DNA from: CAVPTL01 sp963708725
Lineage (GTDB): Bacteria > Actinomycetota > Thermoleophilia > Gaiellales > JAICJC01
Length of the DNA: 64,000 nucleotides
Assembly: GCA_963708725.1 (NCBI GenBank)
Contig: CAVPTL010000008.1
Span: forward strand, 620,001-684,000
Direction: 5' to 3'
The position numbers were made by a program, and so were the translations under genes. Positions 17,198 to 25,995 of the stretch are shown in pieces. The notes under the pieces are model-generated. The model ran no database searches. It saw only the letters and a program-made list of their open reading frames with translations, and was not told where the DNA came from. The first letter of the stretch is position 1. Each line of letters begins with the position of its first letter.

Positions 17198-17853
17198 GAG
17201 ATTGTCCCCGCGGGCACCGGCGCCGACCGGTTACGCGCCTTGTCCTGGGCGACCAGGGTCATGGTCGTGCCCGATACCTGCTCGGATTTCGGCACCATCA
17301 CCTGACCGCCGTGACCGCGCCGGCGATGCGTCGATCCGTCGGGGGCGACCAGAATCAGATACACCCGCCCATCGGAGTGGTAGCGAACGGGGATGCGGCC
17401 CTTGGGGCTCAGCAACTCGACCGTCGGTGGCGTTGTGTCCAGCACGATCCGGTTGGGGATCGTGATCGTCTTGCCCGATGCCGGGAGCGTTACCCGCAGC
17501 CGGTAGGCGCCGTCTGGCGCCTGCTTGCCGGCATCCGTCTTCCCATCCCAGGTCTCGGTGACGACGCCTTTCGCGTGGATCTTGCCGCCTGGAGGAGTGA
17601 GCGTTCGAACGACTGCGCCGGAGCTGTCGACGATCGCGAGTTCGATCCGCTGTCCCGCGCGCAGCGTGAATCTCAGGTCGGCCTGGGTCTGGCATCGCGG
17701 GTTGCCGGTGCAGGTCGGTGAGAAGTGCTGTGGGGGAGCCGGCCGCGCGACCGGTGAGAGCTCCAGCTTGAGCTGCTCAGCCCGGAGAAAGGAGCCGGCG
17801 GAGGCGATCAGCAGCACCGCCACGATCGCGTATCCGCTTCGGGCCGATGGCAT
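17194..17853 (-). CDS. Membrane-anchored or secreted protein with FlgD-like Ig domain
   Basis: The 219-residue protein begins with a hydrophobic segment (GYAIVAVLLIASAGSFL), probably an uncleaved anchor or signal peptide. A region with two cysteines (PTCTGNPRC) follows. Residues about 60-130 fit a FlgD_ig-type beta sandwich: VVRTLTPPGG, TWDGKTDAGKQAPDGAYRLRV. The last third is basic and Ser/Thr-rich. Such domains help organise extracellular structures. It is the first gene of a four-gene minus-strand unit with the O-antigen-ligase-like, PIG-L and ATP-grasp genes. Its function is otherwise unknown. Confidence 0.7.
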   Translation of the reverse strand: MPSARSGYAIVAVLLIASAGSFLRAEQLKLELSPVARPAPPQHFSPTCTGNPRCQTQADLRFTLRAGQRIELAIVDSSGAVVRTLTPPGGKIHAKGVVTETWDGKTDAGKQAPDGAYRLRVTLPASGKTITIPNRIVLDTTPPTVELLSPKGRIPVRYHSDGRVYLILVAPDGSTHRRRGHGGQVMVPKSEQVSGTTMTLVAQDKARNRSAPVPAGTIS

Positions 17854-17880
17854 CGGCCGTGATTCTAGGTCGCTCGGTGC

Positions 17881-18663
17881 CTACCAGGCGCCGAGCAGCT
17901 TCAACCCCGACGCGGCCAGCACGGTCGCGATTGAGCTTCGCAGTACCTTCTGGTTCATGCGGGCGGTGAAGTGCGACCCGATCAGGATCCCCGGGATCGA
18001 CCCGATCAGAATCGCTCCCACGACCGAGAAGTCGGGGTGGCCCCAGAGGATCGTCCCGGCCGCCGCGGCCAGGGTGACCATTGCGCCGTGGAAGATGTCG
18101 GTGCCGACGACCTTGCGGGTGGAAAGCGGGAACACGGTGACCATGGCCATGCCGAAGAACACTCCCGAGCCGACCGAGGTGAGGCCCAGCAGGAAACCAA
18201 ACACGACTCCGATCACGAGCGCCATGATCTTGTGGTTGCGGTTCAGGGGGGCGTCGGTGGGCAGCTTCGAGGCGTCGAGCAGCCCACGAATGCTCACGAA
18301 CGTCCGGATCAGAACGGCGACTCCGACCAGAACCAGCATGTACCCGATGAGGTCGGGCAACCAGCTCGAGACGTTGTCGCCGAACAGGTTGTAGAGCGCG
18401 AAGGTGCCGGCCAGCGCGGCGGGAACCGAGCCAAACGCAAACCATTTGGCCAGCTCGATGTTGACGTTATCCAGCTGACGGTGGCGCACAGCCCCGAACG
18501 TCTTGGTGATGGAGGCATAGATCAGGTCGGTGCCGACCGCTGTGGTGGCGGGAATCCCGAAGACCGAGATCAGGATGGGGGTCATGAGCGAACCCGCGCC
18601 CATGCCGGTCAATCCCACCAGAAGTCCCACCGTGAGTCCCGCGAGAATGAGTCCCGGATCCAT
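17881..18663 (-). CDS. TSUP (TauE/SafE) family permease
   Basis: The 260-residue protein has about eight hydrophobic helices and the family repeats GLTGMGAGSLMTPIL near the start and GLTSVGSGVFFGMA in the second half. TauE/SafE proteins move sulfite, sulfoacetate or other sulfur-containing anions across the inner membrane. The nearby sat-cysC-cysH-comA operon makes sulfite or a sulfonate, so a role in sulfur traffic is plausible but not proven. An inverted repeat lies upstream at 18717-18742. Confidence 0.85.
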   Translation of the reverse strand: MDPGLILAGLTVGLLVGLTGMGAGSLMTPILISVFGIPATTAVGTDLIYASITKTFGAVRHRQLDNVNIELAKWFAFGSVPAALAGTFALYNLFGDNVSSWLPDLIGYMLVLVGVAVLIRTFVSIRGLLDASKLPTDAPLNRNHKIMALVIGVVFGFLLGLTSVGSGVFFGMAMVTVFPLSTRKVVGTDIFHGAMVTLAAAAGTILWGHPDFSVVGAILIGSIPGILIGSHFTARMNQKVLRSSIATVLAASGLKLLGAW

Positions 18664-18716
18664 CGTCCAACCGCCTCGAGTGTGCGAAGGGCTCCGGCGA
18701 TTCCGAAGCCCTATTA

Positions 18717-18742
18717 CCTACTAGTCTAAGTGATCTAGTAGG
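18717..18742. promoter_or_regulatory. Inverted repeat in the TSUP promoter region
   Basis: CCTACTAG and CTAGTAGG form a perfect 8-bp inverted repeat with a 10-nt spacer, about 54 nt before the TSUP start. On the minus strand a TTGTAT and a TAGACT spaced by 16 nt overlap it and could be the -35 and -10 boxes. A repressor bound here would block the promoter. The regulator is unknown. Confidence 0.45.
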
Positions 18743-18766
18743 AAATACAAGCGGAGTTCTATCAAA

Positions 18767-20261
18767 TCACAGCGTGGTGCGCGCGATCTGTGATTGCCAC
18801 ACGGTCCCCAAGGGCGCGCGGAGGTGACACAGCGCGATCGGCCGGCCCAGCTCCTCGTTGCCGAGCCGGTAAGGGATCCGGATGTGCGCCATCGACTCGG
18901 AAGCTGCTGCACAGGGTGCCGACGGCACCGCGCTGGAAGCCCACGGTCAGCGCCCATCGCTGAGGCAGCGAACCCGGCCGCCAGTACTGCCACGAAAGGT
19001 GCCCGCTGAGTGGCTCGGGCAGCCCGCGCGCGGGCCCGTAGAGGGCAAGGGCGCCGGCCTCGCCGTAGTTTTCGGCCAGCACGACGGCGTTTCTGCGCTT
19101 CTTCGGGGGGAGCTGGCGCCAAGCCTGGGCGGTCTGGTCTGCCATCCCCGGCCACCCGATCTCGTCCTTGAAAAAGCTGTTCTTCCAGTCGCCGTGTTGG
19201 ATCATTCCCGCTGTCGTTCGCACCGGAATCACCAGCGGCGAAACCAGCGCGAGCACCATCGCGTTGGCGAGCACCAGAGCCGCCACCGCCCACCAACGCC
19301 GCGGACGATCGAGCCAGCTTCCCAGAACGGTTATCCCGGCGGCGATGGCGACGCTGTCGGCGGGCACCGGGTAGTAGCCGCGGCCTCGCTCGACCAGAAA
19401 GAGGGTGGTGACGAAGATCCACGCCACCGCAATCGGGCGCAGCGCCGGGCGCCGCCACATGGCCACCAGCCCCACGACGATCACTGGAAGCATCGCCCCC
19501 GCGAACCCGATCACCTCGGCGATGTATGTCCCGACCGGTGTGTCGGCGGCCGTCTGTGCCTCCTGGCTGGGGAAGAACGAGACGCTCACCCACGAATGCG
19601 TGGCCTCCCATGCCAGGTTGGGCGCGAACACGAGCGCGGCCACCCCGATCGCGATCCACGGCCCGCGGGTGCGCAACAGCCGCCGCTGGGGTGTGACCAG
19701 CAGCCCAACCAGCAGGCCGAGCAGGAAGGCGACCACCGTGTATTTGGTCTCGAGTCCAACCCCCGCAACCACCCCGAACACCCACCACAGCCGCGGCTCG
19801 GGACGGCCCAGGATCCGCACTGCCAGGTACGCCAGTGCGATCCACACGGTGGCGTCGAAGAAGGTGGGGTGGAAGATGCTGCCCGCCCCCAACGCAAACG
19901 GCGTTACCGCCCACGCGGCCGCGCCGGCGGCCTGCGTCCACCTGCCTCCGCCGAACTCCCGCACCATCAGGGCCACCAGCACCACCCCGACCACGCTCGC
20001 GAGCTGGGTCGTGAGCCGAAGCACGGCCAGTGAAGAGCCGGCGAGGTGGTAGACCACCCAGCCGATCCATGCGGTCACCGGCGGGAAGTCGACGTAGCCG
20101 AGCGCCGGGTGATGGGCTGCGGCCAGGAAGTACAGCTCATCCCGATCCCAGCCGTAGCGGGTCAGCACCGGCAGGGTCAGCGCGACCTTGACGACACCCA
20201 CGACGGCGCCGATGCCGACGCACGCCCACACGCCCCCGCGACGTTGCGACGCCGTCAGCAC
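18767..20261 (-). CDS. GT39-like (PMT/ArnT-type) membrane glycosyltransferase with 3' frameshift
   Basis: About 456 residues match the polytopic dolichyl/undecaprenyl-phosphate-sugar transferase layout. The early loop has the acidic pair RYGWDRDELYFLAA, followed by HPALGYVDFPPVTAW and about ten helices. After CSSFRV the frame drifts into Arg/Pro-rich nonsense ending at 18762. In the +1 frame the family-like ending MAHIRIPYRLGNEELGRPIA continues to a stop at 18767. Removing one base near 18893 restores a single reading. This is either an assembly error or a recent mutation altering the last 41 residues. The enzyme would transfer a lipid-linked sugar on the outer face of the membrane. Confidence 0.78.
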
Positions 20262-20297
20262 CGGCCGAATGGGCCGGCGCTGACGGCGGCTACGCAG

Positions 20298-21467
20298 TTA
20301 CGCCTGGGCGCGGTAGGCGTTGATGAGCACCTCGGCCACCTCGGGCCGGGTGAACTCGACCGGCGGTACCTCGCCGTTACCGAGCATCTCTCGCACCTTC
20401 GTGCCCGAGAGGAACACGTGGTGATCGGAGGGATGCGGGCAGGTCTTGTTCGACGCCATGTTGCCGCACGTCTTGCAGAAGAACGTGTGGTCGAAGAACA
20501 TCGGCTCGATGTCCAGCTCGTGGGGCTCGAACTCGTCGAAGATGTAGTGCGCATCGTAGGTTCCGTAATACGACCCTACCCCTGCGTGGTCACGGCCGAC
20601 AATGAAGTGCGAGCAACCGTAGTTCTTGCGGCAGATCGCATGCCACACGGCCTCACGCGGCCCGGCGTAGCGCATGGCTGCCGGGAACACTCCGAGCACC
20701 GTGCGGTCTGCCGGGTAATACCCGTCGAGCAGGACGCGGTAGCACTCCATGCGCACGTCGGCGGGGATGTCGTCGCCCTTGGTCTTTCCGACCAGCGGGT
20801 GCAGCAGCAGCCCGTCCACGGTCTCGAGTGCGCACTTCTGGACGTGCTCATGAGCTCGGTGGACAGGGTTTCGAGTCTGAAACCCGACCACTCGGCTCCA
20901 GCCACGCTCGGTGAACGCTTCGCGCGTCTGCACGGGGTCGAGATGGGCCGCCGGGAAGGCGGGATCGGGTCGCTTGAAGACCTTGATCGGACCGCCCACG
21001 AGGGTCGAGCCCTCGGCGTAGATCTGGGCGACGCCCGGGTGGGCCTCCTCGGTGGTGCGGTAGACCTTCTCGGCCTCGGCCGTGCGGTCGGCTTCGAACA
21101 CCTCCGACACGTCCATGACTGCGAGCAGGTCACCCTCGTTGCCCTCGAGCGCGATCCGCTCGGCGGTGACTCCACCCTCGACACCGAGGGTCACCGGAAG
21201 CGCCCAGGGAAGGCCGCCGGCCAGGTGCATGCTCTCGACGGTCGCCGCGTAGTCGGCCTTGGTCATGAACCCGGTCAGGGGAGACAGGGCGCCGGACGCG
21301 ATCATGTCGAGGTCGGCGGTCTGCTTCTCGGTCATGCGCACGCGGGGGAGGCTCGCCGCCTCCTCCGCAAGAGCGGCGGCGTCGTCGCCGGACACGGTCC
21401 GGTCGACGAGGCTACCGCCGTGTGGTGCAATCAGTTGTCCGCCGCCAGAGTCGAGCGCTGACGACAT
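20298..21467 (-). CDS. sat: Sulfate adenylyltransferase (ATP sulfurylase)
   Basis: The 389-residue protein is the single-chain ATP sulfurylase. The active-site motif QTRNPVHRAHE is at about residues 197-207, GRDHAGVG is near residue 290, and a zinc-binding CKTCGNMASNKTCPH segment follows, typical of prokaryotic homo-oligomeric Sat. It makes APS and pyrophosphate from sulfate and ATP in the cytoplasm. It is the last gene of comA-cysH-cysC-sat, and its start overlaps the cysC stop by one base (TGATG). No fused kinase domain is present; the kinase is the separate upstream gene. Confidence 0.95.
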   Translation of the reverse strand: MSSALDSGGGQLIAPHGGSLVDRTVSGDDAAALAEEAASLPRVRMTEKQTADLDMIASGALSPLTGFMTKADYAATVESMHLAGGLPWALPVTLGVEGGVTAERIALEGNEGDLLAVMDVSEVFEADRTAEAEKVYRTTEEAHPGVAQIYAEGSTLVGGPIKVFKRPDPAFPAAHLDPVQTREAFTERGWSRVVGFQTRNPVHRAHEHVQKCALETVDGLLLHPLVGKTKGDDIPADVRMECYRVLLDGYYPADRTVLGVFPAAMRYAGPREAVWHAICRKNYGCSHFIVGRDHAGVGSYYGTYDAHYIFDEFEPHELDIEPMFFDHTFFCKTCGNMASNKTCPHPSDHHVFLSGTKVREMLGNGEVPPVEFTRPEVAEVLINAYRAQA

Positions 21468-22030
21468 CAGGCGATGGCCTCTTCAAGCGCCGGGTTGATA
21501 AAACCCAATCGCTCGAGCTCCTCGAGCACGTAGTGCGCCGACTCCTCGGCCGAGCGGCCTTCGGTTTCGACCACGATCTCGGCATGCTCAGGTGCCTCGT
21601 ACGGATCCGAGACGCCGGTGAACTCCTTGATCTCACCCGAGAACGCCTTGGCGTAAAGGCCCTTGGTGTCGCGGCGAGCGCACTCGTCCAGCGAGGTCGC
21701 GACGAAGATCTCGACGAACCGGTCGCCGATCGTCTCGCGCACGAGATCGCGGGTCTCGGCATACGGCGAGATCGCAGCGCAGATGACGCAGGCGCCGTGC
21801 CGGGTCAGCAGCTTGGCCACGAAGCCGATGCGCAGGATGTTGGCGTCGCGGTCTTCGCGCGAGAAGCCAAGGCCCTTGGACAGGTTGGTGCGAACGACGT
21901 CACCGTCGAGGTGCTCGACCAGGGTGCCGCGGCGCTCGATCTCGGGGCCGATCAGCTGTGCGATGGTGCTCTTGCCCGAACCGGACAGGCCGGTGAACCA
22001 GAGCGTGAAGCCGGTGTTCTCTTCTTTCAC
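21467..22030 (-). CDS. cysC: Adenylylsulfate kinase
   Basis: The 187-residue protein has a P-loop GLSGSGKST at residues 14-22, then LDGDVVRTNLSKGLGFSREDRDANI, the APS-binding region of APS kinases. AISPYAETRDLVR also matches. It phosphorylates APS to PAPS. Because the neighbouring CysH looks like an APS reductase, the PAPS may be meant mainly for sulfation, for example by the sulfotransferase at 6012-6983. The gene is coupled to sat and lies 42 nt after cysH. Confidence 0.95.
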   Translation of the reverse strand: MKEENTGFTLWFTGLSGSGKSTIAQLIGPEIERRGTLVEHLDGDVVRTNLSKGLGFSREDRDANILRIGFVAKLLTRHGACVICAAISPYAETRDLVRETIGDRFVEIFVATSLDECARRDTKGLYAKAFSGEIKEFTGVSDPYEAPEHAEIVVETEGRSAEESAHYVLEELERLGFINPALEEAIA

Positions 22031-22072
22031 GTGGGTGATCCTTTCAGCGTTTGATGACGGAAGTGGTGGGGA

Positions 22073-22780
22073 TTACCTGGCGTGCAGCCCGCACTCGATC
22101 TTGCCGGTGCCGCGCCAGCGACCCGAGCGTTCGTCCGCTCCTTGGCCGTTGACCGACGCCGTGCACGGGATGCACCCGATCGATGGGTACCCGTGGTCGT
22201 GCAGGGTGTTGTACGGGATGTTGTGCCTCCAGATGTACCGCCAGACGTCTCGGCTGGTCCAGTCGGCCAAGGGTTGAACCTTGACCACGCCGCGACGTTC
22301 GTCCAACTCGATCTTCCGTGCATTCTGCCTCGTTGTCGACTGTTCACGTCGAATACCTGTTACCCAGGCGTCCATTCCTTGCAACGCCTGCTCCAGCGGC
22401 GCGACCTTGCGAATGCCGCAGCAGGCGTCGGGATCCCGCTCCCAGAGCCGTTCTCCGTGCTTCTGACCCTGCTCTTCGACCGTCAGTTCCGGCTCAATCC
22501 TCTCAAAGTTGATCGGATAACGGGAAATAAGCTTGTCGCGCACGTCGTACGTCTCGGGAAACAGCAGACCGGTGTCGAACTCGACCACCCGCATGCCCGG
22601 CGCGATCTCGGAAACCATGTGCACGAGCACCGAGCTTTGCTTCTGCCAGGAGCAGGTCAGGAGGATCCGCTCGCCGAACAGCTCGGCCGCTCGCTCGAGC
22701 ACGCGTTCGGCGGACTCGGCCTCGAGCTCGTCGGCCAGCGCGACTGCCTCTTCGGGCGTGATGGGAAGCGTGCTGCTCAT
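22073..22780 (-). CDS. cysH: Assimilatory adenylylsulfate reductase (Fe-S type CysH)
   Basis: The 235-residue protein has the reductase fold with FDTGLLFPETYD and the catalytic cysteine in ECGLH (residue 230). It also has CC at 120-121 and CIPC at 203-206, the four ligands of a [4Fe-4S] cluster. This cysteine pattern marks the APS-reducing branch rather than the cluster-free PAPS reductases of enterobacteria. It should reduce APS to sulfite and AMP with thioredoxin or a similar donor. Its start overlaps the comA stop as ATGA. No sulfite reductase gene is present in the window. Confidence 0.93.
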   Translation of the reverse strand: MSSTLPITPEEAVALADELEAESAERVLERAAELFGERILLTCSWQKQSSVLVHMVSEIAPGMRVVEFDTGLLFPETYDVRDKLISRYPINFERIEPELTVEEQGQKHGERLWERDPDACCGIRKVAPLEQALQGMDAWVTGIRREQSTTRQNARKIELDERRGVVKVQPLADWTSRDVWRYIWRHNIPYNTLHDHGYPSIGCIPCTASVNGQGADERSGRWRGTGKIECGLHAR

Positions 22781-23556
22781 GACCGGGTGGGGAGGTCCTT
22801 CAAGATCAGGTCGGCCATGGTGTCGGAGCGCAGCCCCAACCGCAGCGTCTCGAGCGGGATGACCTCGTCGTGGGGAATGTTGCCGAGGTTGACCTCGGGC
22901 CCGAGGTGGCGAATGAACCAGGCCTGCTGATCCTTCTGCGGCGCCTCGAACAGGAGGTTGTCGGCGGGGATCGAGTGCAGGATCTCGTCGATCAGGCCGC
23001 TACGTACCTCACCCGTTCCGCGGAAGATGCCGGCGGTTCCACCTTCACGGGCCTCGGTGATGACCTTGACCGCGCCCGCCTCCAGCTCCTCCTTGATCCA
23101 CAGCACCCACTGGTACGGCGCATAGACACACTCGACGTCCTTTGATCCCACCTCGCTCAGAACGATGAAATCCTGTGACAGCGCGGTGATCAGCTCGAGC
23201 TTGGACTCCCGTTCGAGCTCGATCGTGCCGTCGGAAACTTCGACGTGGGTGAAGCCGTGCGCCGAGGACCAGCGCCGGAACTCCTCAACCCGGCCGCGCG
23301 CGATCGCGGCTTCCAGCAGGGTGCCGCCGCACATGACGGGGATCCCGTGGGCCTGGTAGAGAGCGATCTTCTCGGTCAGGTTGACGGTCACGTACGACGT
23401 TCCCCAGCCGAGCTTGACGATGTCGACGTAGTCGCCCGCGGATTCGATCATGCCCGCGACTTCGACCAGGGTCATGCCCTTGTCGATCACGTGGGTCCAG
23501 CCCCGTTCGCGTGGTTTCGCCGGCCTCATGGGCAGTCCCAGGAACTCTTCGACCAT
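22777..23556 (-). CDS. comA: Phosphosulfolactate synthase-like protein (ComA family)
   Basis: The 259-residue protein matches the ComA TIM-barrel family: DKGMTLVEVAGMIESAGDYV near the start, KLGWGTSYV, HVEVSDGTIEL, SEVGSKD and a final SDTMADLI-type end. ComA adds sulfite to phosphoenolpyruvate to give phosphosulfolactate, the first step of archaeal coenzyme M synthesis. Here it leads an operon that makes sulfite from sulfate, so sulfite capture as a sulfonate is the natural reading. The later genes of coenzyme M synthesis are not in the window. Function by family is solid; the pathway here is inference. Confidence 0.88.
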   Translation of the reverse strand: MVEEFLGLPMRPAKPRERGWTHVIDKGMTLVEVAGMIESAGDYVDIVKLGWGTSYVTVNLTEKIALYQAHGIPVMCGGTLLEAAIARGRVEEFRRWSSAHGFTHVEVSDGTIELERESKLELITALSQDFIVLSEVGSKDVECVYAPYQWVLWIKEELEAGAVKVITEAREGGTAGIFRGTGEVRSGLIDEILHSIPADNLLFEAPQKDQQAWFIRHLGPEVNLGNIPHDEVIPLETLRLGLRSDTMADLILKDLPTRS

Positions 23557-23631
23557 GACGGTGTGCCCTCCAGGAGCGCGGTTTCGGGGAACGGCGGGCG
23601 CCGCTCACAACCGCATACTACAAAAGCTCAC

Positions 23632-24042
23632 CTAATGTTGCGAATAAGATTCGCTAATACTACGGAGTTCGTCTGGATCGGCCTGCGGCCCGGGTGTCCA
23701 TGGCAAGACCAGTGGATCTCCGTCATACCTGGGGATCACATGGACGTGATAATGGAACACCGTCTGCCACGCGGCGGCGCCGTTTGACTGCATGATCGTG
23801 ACCCCGTTGGCACCGAGATTGGCGACGGCCACCCCGGCCAGCCGCCTGGCGGTGGCTGCACACGCGGCCAGATCGAACTCGGAGATGTCGTGAATGTCGG
23901 TGGCGTGGGTGCGGGGAATCACCAGCACGTGGCCGGGTGTGGCGGGGAAGATATCCATGATCGCGATGGTCAGCGCGTCCTCGTAGACCCGCGTGGACGG
24001 GAGCTCCCCGGCGACGATGCGGCAGAACAGGCAATCCTGCAT
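23632..24042 (-). CDS. HIT-family nucleotide hydrolase/transferase
   Basis: The 136-residue protein begins MQDCLFCRIVAGELPS, the standard HIT opening with two cysteines. It ends with the histidine triad HYHVHVIPR. HIT enzymes cleave or transfer nucleoside phosphates, often adenosine phosphoramidates or dinucleoside polyphosphates. ATG at 24042 is chosen because the family begins there; a longer reading adds eight unlike residues. It is upstream of the sulfur operon on the same strand, with 75 nt between, and divergent from the GT2-rml operon with 37 nt between starts. A link to AMP or APS turnover is possible but unproven. Confidence 0.9.
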   Translation of the reverse strand: MQDCLFCRIVAGELPSTRVYEDALTIAIMDIFPATPGHVLVIPRTHATDIHDISEFDLAACAATARRLAGVAVANLGANGVTIMQSNGAAAWQTVFHYHVHVIPRYDGDPLVLPWTPGPQADPDELRSISESYSQH

Positions 24043-24079
24043 GCGGCCAATTTCGCACACCCGCAACTATTCTGCGCGG

Positions 24080-25006
24080 GTGATCGACGTCACCATCTCA
24101 ATCGTGTCCGGCGGCGATGCCAACCTGCTCGCCGCCTGCCTTGCATCGATCCCCGGCGCGTGTGGGGACGTTACCGTCCAGACGCGAGTGGTCGACAACT
24201 GCACCGGCGGGCGGCTCGACCAGCTGATCGGCGAGACCGACGGTGTCGAGTGGATCCGAAACGAGCGCATGCTGGGGTTCGGCGAGAACCACAACCGGGC
24301 GCTGGCGAGCGCCGACGGCCGCTACCTGTTCGTGCTGAACGACGACACCGAACTCGACGCTGCCTGCCTCGACCGGCTGGTGCGGTTCCTGGATCGCAAT
24401 CGCGACGTGGGCTGTGCCGGCCCGCGGCTGCGCTATCCCGATGGGCGTGTGCAGCCGTCGGCGTTTCACTTTCCCACCCCCGGTCGGGTCGCGCTGGGGG
24501 CCGTCACCCTCCAGCGTGCCGGTTGGGTCGAGTCCGGGGGCGAGACGATTCGTTCGGTCGACTGGGTCAATGGCGCCGCCATGATGATCAGCGCCGCGGC
24601 CTTTCGCGATCTCGGCGGGTTTGACCAGGACTTCTACATGTACTGCGAGGATGTCGATCTCTGCCGGCGGTTGTGGGACGCCGGCTACCGGGTCGCGTTC
24701 TTTCCGCCGGCGGGGCTGACCCACCACGAATACGGGTCGAGCGCGGGAGTCCAGGAGCGGCGCATCTACCAGCACGCCCGCAGTCGCGGTCTGTACACCC
24801 GCAAGCACCACGGCCCGGCCGCCGAACACGGCGTGCAAACGCTCACCGCCGGCATGTTCGCGGGCCGGATCGCGGTGTCGAAGCTGCTGCGCCGAGACCC
24901 CGAGGAACGGGCACGTTTTGCCGCCCACATCCGCGCGTCACTGCACCCCGACGCGCGACCTGCGATCGAAGACACCGCGGCGGAGCGAAACCAGGCGCCG
25001 GCATGA
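24080..25006 (+). CDS. Glycosyltransferase family 2, rhamnosyltransferase-like
   Basis: The 308-residue protein has a GT-A fold: VTISIVSGGDANLL, ENHNRALASADGRYLFVLNDDTE with the DD metal-binding pair, VNGAAMMI, and FDQDFYMYCEDVDLCRRL, the ED acceptor/base region. This pattern resembles WbbL-type rhamnosyltransferases that use dTDP-rhamnose. It heads the rml operon and its stop overlaps the rmlB start as ATGA, supporting a rhamnose donor. GTG at 24080 is the first start that includes the conserved strand. Confidence 0.85.
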   Translation: MIDVTISIVSGGDANLLAACLASIPGACGDVTVQTRVVDNCTGGRLDQLIGETDGVEWIRNERMLGFGENHNRALASADGRYLFVLNDDTELDAACLDRLVRFLDRNRDVGCAGPRLRYPDGRVQPSAFHFPTPGRVALGAVTLQRAGWVESGGETIRSVDWVNGAAMMISAAAFRDLGGFDQDFYMYCEDVDLCRRLWDAGYRVAFFPPAGLTHHEYGSSAGVQERRIYQHARSRGLYTRKHHGPAAEHGVQTLTAGMFAGRIAVSKLLRRDPEERARFAAHIRASLHPDARPAIEDTAAERNQAPA

Positions 25007-25995
25007 GCGGGCGGGTGGTGGTCACCGGTGGCCTCGGGTTCATCGGCTCCGAACTTGTCCGCGCGCTCAGCGCCGAAGGCGTGCCGGTATTGAACATCGA
25101 TCTCAACACCTACGCCGGTGACAGCCGCCGGCTCGCCTCCGTCCCCGCCGACGCCGTCGAGACCGTCACCGTGGACGTCACCGACCCCGCGCTGACCGGC
25201 GTGATCGCCGCCGAACGACCACCGGTGGTGTTCCACCTGGCCGCCGAGACCCACGTCACCCGAAGCGAGGGCGCCGCCGAGGTGTTCTTCCACGCCAACG
25301 TCGATGGGACTCGCAGAGTGCTCGAGGCGGCGCGGGCCGCGGGTGTCCCGCGGGTGGTGCACATGTCCACCGACGAGGTCTACGGTCCGTGTCCCGACGC
25401 GCCGTTTCGCGAGGACGAGAAACGCCCGGGCGAGGGTGATGCGTCGAGTGCGTATGCGCGTTCAAAGGCGCTGGCCGACGATCTGGCCGTGTCCTTCGCA
25501 GACCGCGTGGATGTCGTGATCGCCCGGCCGACCAACTGCATCGGACCGTGGCAGCACCCGGAGAAGGCGGTACCGCGCTGGATCACGCGCGCGCTGCGGG
25601 GGCAGCCGCTGCCGGTGTGGGGGGACGGCATGCAGGTGCGCGATTGGATGTACGTCTCCGACGCGGTCTCCGGCCTGCGGCTGCTCGCCGAGCGGGGCGA
25701 GCGCGGCGGTGTGTACAACGTCGGGCCGGTGGGCGATGGCACTCCGAATCTCGAGATCGCGCGGATGGTGGCGCGGGCGGCCGGCGCGGCCGACGATGCC
25801 GTCTACCTGTCGCACTATGACCGTCCCCAACACGATCGCCGCTACGCCGTCGACAGCTCGCGGATCGCCGCGCTTGGATGGACACCGCGATGGACGGTGT
25901 CCGACGCGTTGAGCGAGACCGTGGCCTGGTACCGAGCCCACGAGGATTGGTGGGCGACGCTCATCGACGACGCCGAGGGTCTGTATGCGGACTGA
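25003..25995 (+). CDS. rmlB: dTDP-glucose 4,6-dehydratase
   Basis: The 330-residue short-chain dehydrogenase has the NAD loop GGLGFIGS near residue 9, HLAAETHVTRS, STDEVYG with catalytic acid pair, and SAYARSKALAD with the YxxxK motif. HDRRYAVD near the end is the RmlB signature that contacts the dTDP-sugar. It makes dTDP-4-keto-6-deoxyglucose. A closely related NDP-sugar dehydratase remains possible, but the rmlC, rmlD and rmlA neighbours support RmlB. The rmlC start lies inside its last 11 bases. Confidence 0.9.
   Translation: MSGRVVVTGGLGFIGSELVRALSAEGVPVLNIDLNTYAGDSRRLASVPADAVETVTVDVTDPALTGVIAAERPPVVFHLAAETHVTRSEGAAEVFFHANVDGTRRVLEAARAAGVPRVVHMSTDEVYGPCPDAPFREDEKRPGEGDASSAYARSKALADDLAVSFADRVDVVIARPTNCIGPWQHPEKAVPRWITRALRGQPLPVWGDGMQVRDWMYVSDAVSGLRLLAERGERGGVYNVGPVGDGTPNLEIARMVARAAGAADDAVYLSHYDRPQHDRRYAVDSSRIAALGWTPRWTVSDALSETVAWYRAHEDWWATLIDDAEGLYAD

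Noticed and set aside
23640..23654. GCGAAT-AAG-ATTCGC inverted repeat as an operator
   Set aside because: It lies within the last codons of the HIT gene and is only 6 bp per arm; it may be chance, although it sits upstream of the comA operon.
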